Source: Omphiscola glabra (taxonomy: Eukaryota; Mollusca; Gastropoda; Lymnaeidae). From it: a stretch of 64,000 bases of DNA. Under the pieces are notes generated by a model, which worked only from the letters and a program-made list of their open reading frames with translations, ran no database searches and had not been told where the DNA came from. Numbering within the stretch: the first letter of the stretch is position 1; every line of letters begins with the position of its first letter. The translations under genes were made by a program, and so were the position numbers. This document shows, piece after piece, positions 47,175-56,109 of this stretch. The stretch covers positions 53,917,350-53,981,349 of the forward strand of contig OZ024795.1 in assembly GCA_964017045.1 (NCBI GenBank), read 5' to 3'.

Positions 47175-48045
47175 TGTTGCCCTAAAATGATTGCATAGTC
47201 TGGCTAACCTCATCTACCCAGAATCCCAGTGTGGCTTCCGGAGTGGGCGCTCAACTATAGACATGATATTCTCGTTACGCCAAATGCAGGTGATGCGTAG
47301 TGAACAGCACATGCCTCTTTATATTGCTTTCTTCATAAATCTGACAAAGGCATTCGACGTGGTCAGTCAGAGAGGCCTGTTCAGTATCTTGCAAAGAATA
47401 ATCTCTATCTAACTGATAAAACAAAACTATGTGTCTATCAGGCATGCATGCTTAGTACGCTCCCATATGGCAGTGAAGTGTGGACCACATATACCAGTCA
47501 TGAGCGGAAACTCAATAGCTTCCATCAAAGATGTCTGCGTCGCATTTTACGCATCCGATGGCAGGACCAGGTGCCTAACACAGTGGTCTTGGAACGTGCC
47601 AAAATTTGTAGCATATTCTCCGCTCTTAGCAAGAGGCGACTTTGCTGGTTAGGCTGTGTAAGGAGAATGGAGGAAGGCCGTATTCCAAAGATGCTGCTGT
47701 ATGGAGAGTTGGCAGAAGGGACAAGACTTATTGGACGGCCATGCCTGAGATTTATGTATGTTTGCAAGGGAAGCCAACATTGAAATCAACAAATGGGAGA
47801 TCATTGTCAAACAACGTTTCAGCTGGGGAACAGCAGTGTATGAAGGAGTCAAAATGGCAGAAGATGCGCAAAACGAAGCCCTTCAAACAAATCGAACAAC
47901 ACAGAAGGCTAAATCTAACAGGAATCAATATTCTCCTGCGAGAAATGCCGTCGAGATTGCCTTTCCAGGATTGGCCTAGTTAGTCGAGGTGTAGGCCGAC
48001 ATAGCTACTCCATCATCTCGCAAGACGGAAGGATGCCATATATTT
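47175..48045 (+). pseudogene. Non-LTR retrotransposon relic: reverse transcriptase fragment with internal deletion
   Basis: An RT N-terminal part (YPESQCGFRSGRSTIDMIF, INLTKAFDVVSQRGLFSIL) at 47,191-47,400 passes directly into a post-RT part (ERKLNSFHQRCLRRILRIRW, ERAKICSIFSALSKRRLCWL, GRIPKMLLYGELAEGTR) at 47,400-47,760, so the catalytic core including the expected YADD region is missing. The tail keeps a zinc-knuckle-like CEKCRRDCLSRIGLVS at about 47,938-47,985. Several frameshifts separate the pieces. It is a dead element just upstream of the CDK2AP1 coding exon. Confidence 0.88.
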
Positions 48046-48178
48046 TTAACTATCTAGTAATTAGTTGTATCAATGCTGGCAGTAACTCATTAGATACTTT
48101 TTTAACATTACTGTTATTTATGTTGACTAAACTGTGATAAATAACATTAAATGATTGTTTTCTTTTCTTACAATTTAG

Positions 48179-48188
48179 ATTCTCTATA
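48179..48188 (+). other. Splice acceptor and short 5' UTR of the CDK2AP1 coding exon
   Basis: TTCTTTTCTTACAATTTAG ends at 48,178 and the ATG follows 10 nt later, so the first exon must be non-coding and upstream. Confidence 0.7.
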
Positions 48189-48653
48189 ATGGCTGATGAA
48201 GAAGCCAGCCGAACCGATTCACATCATAGCAGTTCCCCTGCAACTCCTAGCATTAGTAATCCAGGCACTCCACGATCTGAGGTTTCTCAGGACATACGTG
48301 CCACCCCACCTTTAGCTAGAGCAACCCCTCCATTAGCTAGAGCCACTCCACCTCTTGCAAGGGCGACACCTCCTTTAACACAAGGCCAACCTCAGCACCC
48401 TCACGGTCAACAAGTTCCTACTGCAAGAACTGTAACTCAGGCTCCCCCAGCCCCGTCTCCGCTTGCACAAATGCATCATCATCAGAGTAAATATGCTTCA
48501 CTCCTTGCCGTTATAGAAGATATGGGTAGAGACATTCGGCCAACGTATGCTGGCAACAGAAGCTCAACAGAGAGATTGAAACGCAGTATAGTACATGCCA
48601 GGATTCTTGTACGAGAGTGTTTGATGGAATGTGAACGAAGTGCTCGAACATAG
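48189..48653 (+). CDS. CDK2AP1: Cyclin-dependent kinase 2-associated protein 1 (CDK2AP1/DOC-1), 154 aa
   Basis: The C-terminal third carries the family signature: [27 protein letters not shown] and [18 protein letters not shown], the conserved helical region of CDK2AP1/2. The family is known as a small NuRD chromatin-remodelling subunit, also described as a CDK2 binder. The N-terminal part is Ser/Pro/Thr-rich and disordered, with four tandem [12 protein letters not shown] octapeptides (about residues 38-67) absent from vertebrate CDK2AP1. The whole coding sequence is in one exon, whereas vertebrate genes split it. A 5' UTR acceptor sits at 48,178. The last codons (ECERSART, then TAG) match the usual family end. 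The gene is convergent with DPH7. CDK2AP2 is the only close alternative name. Confidence 0.92.
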   Translation: MADEEASRTDSHHSSSPATPSISNPGTPRSEVSQDIRATPPLARATPPLARATPPLARATPPLTQGQPQHPHGQQVPTARTVTQAPPAPSPLAQMHHHQSKYASLLAVIEDMGRDIRPTYAGNRSSTERLKRSIVHARILVRECLMECERSART

Positions 48654-48782
48654 TCTTTATAATATAACATTATTGAAAAAAGTTTCCCTAAATTTCAATT
48701 TGAGTTTAAGCTCATTTCGTCATGATTTCATTAAAAAAATCATTCATACAACAGACATATTTTTTTTCATTTTGCATTGTTG

Positions 48783-48788
48783 TTTATT
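48783..48788 (-). terminator. Candidate polyadenylation signal of DPH7
   Basis: TTTATT on the plus strand (AATAAA on the minus) lies about 215 nt beyond the DPH7 stop. If used, the DPH7 and CDK2AP1 3' UTRs overlap antisense. Confidence 0.4.
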
Positions 48789-48989
48789 TATAAATAATAC
48801 TCAAGCATTAATTGATGCAGTGTGCTCATAATTATTTTTCCTTTATGGTGAGCAGTACTATCACTATACATGAAAATTATTCTCATCAGAACACAACATT
48901 TGAATATGTATACATAATATACATATATTATATGTAAAAGCACCACTTTGTATTAAGTATAATATAATGAAGAAGAAGAAACTGTAAAC

Positions 48990-48995
48990 AATAAA
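48990..48995 (+). terminator. Candidate polyadenylation signal of CDK2AP1
   Basis: AATAAA lies 337 nt after the CDK2AP1 stop and 8 nt from the DPH7 stop codon on the other strand. It is the first canonical signal I see downstream of CDK2AP1. Confidence 0.45.
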
Positions 48996-49002
48996 TGTGG
49001 TT

Positions 49003-52000
49003 TTAATTGTTTGTCTTTATTAAGTTCTTCCATTGCCATAAATGTAATGAATGATCATAAAATGAACAAGTAGATATAAGCACATCTTTATCATCATTAT
49101 GTCTGCACTTTCCAGTTTTATTTAGTCTGCACCAGTCAGCACCATAAGCTAAATTATGATCTTTGTAACTGACAACTACGGGTAAGGTGTTCTTACCTGA
49201 AAATGGATTTAAAAATCTCACTTAATGAAAACAATTGTGCGTTAGCGGATGAAACAACTAATTTAAGTATTTTTATTTTGATGAAAACATTTGTTAGGTG
49301 TATTATTTACCGGTACATAATAAACAAGAAACCCTATCCAGCAACAAATGAACAAACCTAATTCACTGCAATCAATTATGTGGGCTCCATTGTACATGGT
49401 TGCTGTAAGTATGCTTGTGCCATTCAGGGGGTCCCACTTGATGCGCCATATGCCCCCACCTAGAAAAACACTATTCAATGCTTGCTTGAAGTTTCTATTA
49501 TCCCATATTATAAGCTCTTCATCATAACTGTAAAATAAAATGGAGAGAATGTTTGTCACATTGAACTCTACTTTTAGAATGTCACATGTTTTAGAGAGAT
49601 CCTCATCTTCAAAGCACAATAGCTGTCAGATCTATTTGTGTTTTAGAGAGATCGTCATCTTCAAAGCACAATAGCTGTCAGATCTATTTGTGTTTTAGAG
49701 AGATCCTCATCTTCAAAGCACAATAGCTGTCAGATCTATTTTTGTTTTAGAGAGATCCTCATCTTCAAAGCACAATAGCTGTCAGATCTATTTGTGTTTT
49801 AGAGAGATCTTCGTCTTCAAAGCACAATAGCTGTCAGATCTATTTGTGTTTTAGAGAGATCCTCATCTTCAAAGCACAATAGCTGTCAGATCTATTTGTG
49901 AAACTGACGCAATTTGTAGTTGTGCAAGTCCAACAAGATGAAAACATTGTTGTGTTTTAATGGATGCCTACCTGTCTGTTGAAAGCAAGTGAACAAATGA
50001 TGTGTTTTAATGGATGCCTACCTGTCTGTTGAAAGCAAGTGAACAAATGATGTGTTTTAATGGATGCCTACCTGTCTGTTGAAAGCAAGTGAACAAATGA
50101 TGTGTTTTAATGGATGCCTACCTGTCTGTTGAAAGCAAGTGAACAAATGATGTGTTTTAATGGATGCCTACCTGTCTGTTGAAAGCAAGTGAACAAATGA
50201 TGTGTTTTAATGGATGCCTACCTGTCTGTTGCAAGCAAATGAACAAATGATGTGTTTTAATGGATGCCTACCTTCCTGTAACAAGCAAGTGAACAAATGA
50301 TGTGTTTTAATGGATGCCTACCTTCCTGTTGCAAGCAAGTGAACAAATGATGTGTTTTAATGGATGCCTACCTGTCTGTTGCAAGCAAATGAACAAATGA
50401 TGTGTTTTAATGGATGCCTACCTGTCTGTTGCAAGCAAATGAACAAATGATGTGTTTTAATGGATGCCTACCTGTCTGTTGCAAGCAAGTGAACAAATGA
50501 TGTGTTTTAATGGATGCCTACCTGTCTGTTGCAAGCAAATGAACAAATGATGTGTTTTAATGGATGCCTACCTGTCTGTTGCAAGCAAATGAACAAATGA
50601 TGTGTTTTAATGGATGCCTACCTGTCTGTTGCAAGCAAATGAACAAATGATGTGTTTTAATGGATGCCTACCTTCCTGTTGCAAGCAAGTGAACAAATGA
50701 TGTGTTTTAATGGATGCCTACCTGTCTGTTGCAAGCAAGTGAACAAATGATGTGTTTTAATGGATGCCTACCTGTCTGTTGCAAGCAAATGAACAAATGA
50801 TGTGTTTTAATGGATGCCTACCTTCCTGTTGCAAGCAAGTGCTCATTGAAAGGATGACTCTGGATGCTGCAAACTCCCATTTTATGCCTGTTAAAAAGCG
50901 TTTCAATCATTTTGAAAGAAGGATTTTTACAGTTCTTTTACATAGAAACAGACACATCTTGCCTAGACTTTGTCTGTCAGACACATCTTGTCTAGACTTT
51001 GTCTGTGTCATAATCCAATATTAGTTAATTTATTTAGTAACCTATCTTACTGTCAATAATGACTCTAGAGTAAATAAAAATAGTTGACCTTTTACTGTAA
51101 ATAGTTGGTCTTGATAAATCCCTCAGATCCCATGTTTTTAATAAGGAGTCATCTCCACCTAAAAGCATCAAGAATTTCTAAACCATTTAAGAGATAGAAA
51201 GTCTTTTAAAAAAATCTTAGCAGATATTTTGTTTTTAATATTTTTGAAACTCACATTCTATTTGTATACTTTATAAAACAAATATTTCTCCATCCTAAAA
51301 AAACTATGATAAAGATCTGAAAAATTAATCCAAGATTTTTTTTACCTGTGAAAACAACATTTGAGTCATGCTTGTTAAAAGCTGTAATCCAAGCTTCATA
51401 TTCGTGGGCTTTCCATGTTGACAGCATGCTGAGGTCATTGTTGACATCCAAAACTGTAATGCTTCCTGTAGAATCTGATGCTGCCAGCAGCGGACTTAAA
51501 CTAGACACAAATCAAAATTAATTGCACTTGATGAAATCTGTCTCTTTCAATTTTTAATGTATATTTCCAGATTACCTCTTACTTTTTACCTCTTCCCTGT
51601 TAACCTTATAGTGCTTTCATAGCTTTGGGTTGGCACACAGCTGGTGGGATCTTCTGTGAAACACCCTTTTAAGTTAGTGAAACAACCATGAGAAAATATC
51701 CTTTAACCACACCCTGGGGGAAGCACAGGAATTTGAACACTCTGTACCCCAAACTAAGTTTAAACAGAATGTGCACATCTCACGAATGATTACCTATCAT
51801 TATCACCTGTCCAGTCTAATGACAAGCCAAGTGAACAATCTGAGAGGCTTGTTTTAGAAATTGTTTCTGGTGTATAATCTTCATTGGTTAATCTGAAAAT
51901 CTGTAAAAATATAAAACAAATTCAATAAATAAATTTAATAGCAAATGCTGCCATGTACTCACAAATTATCTGGGGTTGTGGATTCTTGTCATGTGCAAAT

Positions 52001-54283
52001 TTTAGGTTATATCTTTTATAAGTACACGGTACTTGATTCATTGTTTCTTTGCTACATGAGCAATGGTGGACATAGGTTATATCTTTTATTACCCGGTACT
52101 TGATTCATTGTTTCTCTGCTACATGAGCAATGGTGGACATAGCCAGCAGCTGGAAAAGGAGGGGAACCGTTGCCTGTAGAGCGTTTAGGGAATTTGTGGC
52201 TTCCAAAAATATCAATAGCTTTCTAAAATGCACTACTTTTTTTTAAAAAGTCCACTGCATTAGTGATAGTGTGATTCTCTTCTGAAAGAATCGAGACATT
52301 ATAATGTGTGGAAAATGACAGACAACTATGTACACAAGGAGGTTTCTTGAAAAAAAAAGTCTAAGATATGAGACAAAGGTTTTAAACAAGATTATTTTAT
52401 GTATGTTTTAAATTGAAATAAAACAATCTTTCAATTTTTGTTTGTTTGTCAAAATCAAACAGTGGACATTTGAAAAAAAAACAAGAAGGGATAATTTTAA
52501 AAATTCTTGCTATCAACAATAAGCTATGATATACCTGAGTCAAACTTACGGCAAATAGAAAAAACAGAAACCCAATAATTACAGTAGCTCAAAAGAGTGA
52601 TGAGGATTACATGAAAAATAAAGGGTGAAAGGATAGGGCTACAAAAAGAAAAGATAATAGCCTGTGCACCAATAAGTAATAGTATAGGAATGGTTGAAAT
52701 TGTTTGATTTCTGCCTGAACTAATGGAAAATTTTGATTGTTGTTTTGCTTTAGTTAGGGAAATAGTTAATGTATTCAGATAACATCTGTTTAAAATATAG
52801 AATATACTGAATCTGTTTTTTGGAATCTTCACAACATGTATTTAAAAAACTGTATTTACACCTCTGCATTATTATTAATCATTGGCCTCTGCTTAGAGAT
52901 ATCAATCAGCTCTAAACTTTAAAATATTTTTAATATACATTTCAAACCTGAACATATCCTTCTGCATCCACAATACCAAATAATGCTTTGTTGTCAACAT
53001 AAGCAGGAGACCATTTGATGTCGAGCACTCCACACATTTTGACTTTGCTCCATTCTTTAAGGTGAAGATCAGAGATAGAGGAATTGTCAAAGACTAATCC
53101 ATACACTGACACCCCTCCCAATCTGATCTGACTTGCAGCAGTATTTGAATCCTCTATAGTTGCATCATCGTTACATTGTGTGTCTTCAGAAACTTTATCA
53201 GGTTCCGGTTCTACTAGTTCTAGCAACTCTGGCTGAGGAGCATGAAATAAAAGAATATTGATCAGTTACTCTCAGTTAGGCCTATAATTATATAAATTCA
53301 GAACCAGTACCGGTACCGTACATTAATTTAACTTTTGGGACAATTTGAATTCTCTTAGTGGTATCATATACAAATATTTATGTAATGAAACCATTGACTC
53401 TGTTGGTTCCGATATACCATAGTAGAGATTGTTGAAAAATTATTTTTAGAAGTTTTACATTTTTAAACCATAACGTTAACAGAAAAACATTCAAAAGGTT
53501 TATAATTTTACAAGAAACACATAATCAAAACAAAGTTATGCACTAAGGCTACCATATCGGCCATTCCATATTTATCTTACACTTCTTCTCTACCTGGGAG
53601 GAGAAATAATGAGGCATAGAAAGAACTTCAACTGACATTTACAGACTACCAATGAACCATTTAGTCACCTAGGATGACAAGTGACCTTAAGCTATTTCTG
53701 AGGCAGCTGTGGTCTGCAATGAGAGTTTAACTTCTCTTAGATAAGCGACATTCCAATTTTTATGAATAGTTTAATCTGATGGGACTGATGCAAGCCTCCA
53801 GATGCCATTTTGTTTGTTTTGAATGATGTACACTGCTAAAAATATGTTGTAATTTATAAATAGTCTGTGGAATAGATCCATGACCTGACATGCTCATCTG
53901 TGCTTCACTTTGTTTTGAGCATTTATTTGAAATACTGTACTGATATTCACAGTGTAAAATATCTGACACATATGGATGGACTGCAGTCCTAGATGTTATC
54001 TATATTCTGAAATTAATATTAGCCATATTTATTATATGCATAGCTATGTTTAAACTTCTTTAATTATAATTTAATTTCAAAACTAATCTCAGTAATCTGA
54101 ATCCAAAATAAGAAGTTAAGATCTGTAGGCTAAATTTGTCTTAACACATACTGTAGCTTCTTTTAGTTGATATGTGCCACAGAGAAGAATGTGATGCAAG
54201 CCCTCATGAGGACAAAATTCTACAGAATCAGCATTCAAAAGAGTGTCAACTTTTTGAATAGTTGTACCTTCAGCAATGTCCAT
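49003..54283 (-). CDS. DPH7: Diphthine methyltransferase/methylesterase DPH7 (WDR85), WD40 protein, complete, 392 aa
   Basis: Eight minus-strand exons join in phase, totalling 1179 nt including the stop: 54,283-54,152; 53,232-52,948; 51,900-51,794; 51,500-51,346; 51,158-51,089; 50,887-50,822; 49,527-49,358; 49,196-49,003. All introns are GT-AG. Diagnostic stretches in order are ADSVEFCPHEG, LLCGTYQLKEA, GVLDIKWSP, ALFGIVDAEG, WKAHEYEAWITAFN, GGDDSLLKTWDLR, MGVCSIQSHP, YDEELIIWDNRN, GGGIWRIKWDP, YGADWCRL and STCSFYDHSLHLWQW, collinear with animal DPH7. The enzyme demethylates the methylated diphthine intermediate on eEF2 histidine during diphthamide synthesis in the cytosol. The intron after exon 6 is almost all tandem repeat, and the exon 6 donor is part of the repeat unit. 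A 5' UTR continues to an acceptor at 54,313. Confidence 0.95.
49589..49900. repeat. 52-bp minisatellite, 6 copies, in DPH7 intron 6
   Basis: TTTTAGAGAGATCCTCATCT starts units at 49,589, 49,641, 49,693, 49,745, 49,797 and 49,849. It begins 62 bp from the exon 7 boundary. Confidence 0.95.
49951..50841. repeat. 50-bp minisatellite, 18 copies, containing the DPH7 exon 6 5' splice site
   Basis: Units start every 50 bp from 49,951 to 50,801 without indels. The plus-strand unit is TGTGTTTTAATGGATGCCTA then CCTGTCTGTTGCAAGCAAGT and GAACAAATGA. The last unit is continuous with DPH7 coding exon 6: bases 50,822-50,841 are exonic, and the minus-strand donor GTAGGC begins at 50,821. All 18 units preserve that donor sequence. 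Four units (50,251, 50,301, 50,651, 50,801) have the exon-type CCTTCCTG; the other fourteen have CCTGTCTG. Confidence 0.95.
50948..51005. repeat. 29-bp duplication in DPH7 intron 5
   Basis: CAGACACATCTTGCCTAGAC then TTTGTCTGT occurs twice in tandem. Confidence 0.85.
52004..52143. repeat. About 70-bp duplication in DPH7 intron 2
   Basis: TAGGTTATATCTTTTAT, then CGGTACTTGATTCATTGTTT and GCTACATGAGCAATGGTGGA appears twice with a few differences. Confidence 0.85.
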
Positions 54284-54903
54284 AATGATTATTGAATATA
54301 TTTCCAGAAGACCTATGTAAATAAAATAACACAAATTCAAAACCAGAGCAATGATTTAAAAACAGAGGTTTTCAACTATTGTGTCAGTGTGTCCTTCAAG
54401 ATACAAAGGTGTGTACACATTAATTTGTAAAAAATGTTAATTTAGTTAAATTCATAATGTGCTTTTTTAACATTATGCGGAACATGAATTTTACTTACAT
54501 ATCATAATAATTATTATTAATAAGAATATAATCAAACTCTTCCATGAGGATACTAGTACCGGTAATAATAATTATCTAGGATGCTGTTCCACAAACCAGA
54601 CATATTTAAGTTTGAACAGAATTACAGTTAAGTTTAAAAACGAGAGTTTTTAGAAAAGCTTTAACTTTAACAAATCAATTACTTTTTAAAATAATTTATT
54701 TTCATAAAAGTTATAATTAAAAATAACACTGGTTGTTTAAAGAAATATATCTTTTGGCTCCTTTAGTAACAGTATAAAAAGCATCATCATCGTGGTCCCA
54801 TCACCCTCATCCAGTAACCTTTGGACATGTGTCTGAGGCTGTTGTGAGAAATATGTAAGTTTAAATCATAGTACATCAGTTGGTCTTTCCCTACATGATA
54901 GGG

Positions 54904-55532
54904 CAGTGATGGTGAACCTTTTAGTTTTAGAGACAGTGCCAAAAAATGCAACCTCCCGAAAACCACATATTTATCGCCCAAGTGCCAACAATGGAATTAA
55001 ACCTAAACATGGAGCTTCTGGTTTATGAGAAAACAACTCATACTAAAACATCTTTTGTCTTAAAATATAAACAAAAGTTTAGAAACAGGTTATTTTTTAA
55101 AGGATAAAAGTTTGCATTTGGCATACCTTTGCACAAATAATGTGATCTTCGCTGTTGTATGCATGCTGATAATTTGTCAAACCTTGCGCCTTGCTCATAC
55201 TCATACTTTGTTTGAGAGCAAAACATGCAGCACTCAGCTCATCTGTCATTCTCTTTCTTGTTTCAGAATTGATAAAATTCAAAGCTCAAACAGCTGTTTA
55301 CATGCATAAGAATAAGAAAGAAAGCCCCTATGTCATTTACACTTTTAGTTTTAGCCAATGCTCAGCTGCTGGGGCGACTTGAATTTTATCATAATTTTAT
55401 GAAAATTCATAAAGTTGGATTTACTAAATCATTTAGACATGCAGTGGTCTCAGTGGAGAAAGTTTCTAAGTAAGTGGGGGTCCAAACACCCTGAAACGCA
55501 AAATAAAATTTTCCTCATGTTCACCACCACTG
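54904..55532. mobile_element. hAT-like non-autonomous element in the DPH7 5' intron (629 bp)
   Basis: The inverted termini CAGTGATGGTGAAC (54,904-54,917) and GTTCACCACCACTG (55,519-55,532) match at 13 of 14 positions and are of the widespread CAGTGATGGCGAACC type. Short minus frames inside are too decayed to identify. No matching 8-bp flank was found. Confidence 0.6.
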
Positions 55533-55559
55533 CTTTAGTGAGCAGCTTTAGCCAATTAC

Positions 55560-56109
55560 TTAATGGTAATTATGGTGGATAAATAACGCAAAAATACTCG
55601 GTAAATACTGTCGTTTGTAAAGTGTAACTTGTAACAACTGTAGTGAGTAGTGATGGCTCCAGAAGAAAGAGGTGATTTGGTACAGTCGCATTTACGTGGT
55701 TTCAAAGGAACTACATTAATATTGTGTCTGATTTTATGTGTTTGAAGTTTGAAATTCGTAACATATCAAATTATAATACATGTATTAGAATCCATTCCTT
55801 GCCTTAGCCTGATCATAATTTCTTGAGTTGTTGCCCTTGCTTACTAATTACTAAGATAACTAAGCAGCAAGCAATTATCAACAAATATGTAATAAGTTAG
55901 GTCTATGCATAATGATTAAAAATTGCAACTATTCTGCGCGATTAAATTGGCAATGAAAAAGAGTTGAACACACTGTGAGTGACGACTCAGTTAACTCAGT
56001 GAATACTACTACTTTTCGTTAACTCGGCTACACGATAGGAAATTCCCAGTCAGCTTTCTTGTTCCCTTTCGCAAAATATCTCTACTATTTATACGGTAAC
56101 TTCTAGAAC
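55560..56109. promoter_or_regulatory. Divergent DPH7/GET4 promoter interval
   Basis: DPH7 (minus) and GET4 (plus) start on opposite sides of this interval. DPH7 needs a non-coding first exon here because its coding exon begins after an acceptor (TTATTTACATAG ending 54,313). No TATA box is obvious at a sensible distance for either gene. A shared promoter is inference from layout. Confidence 0.35.
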
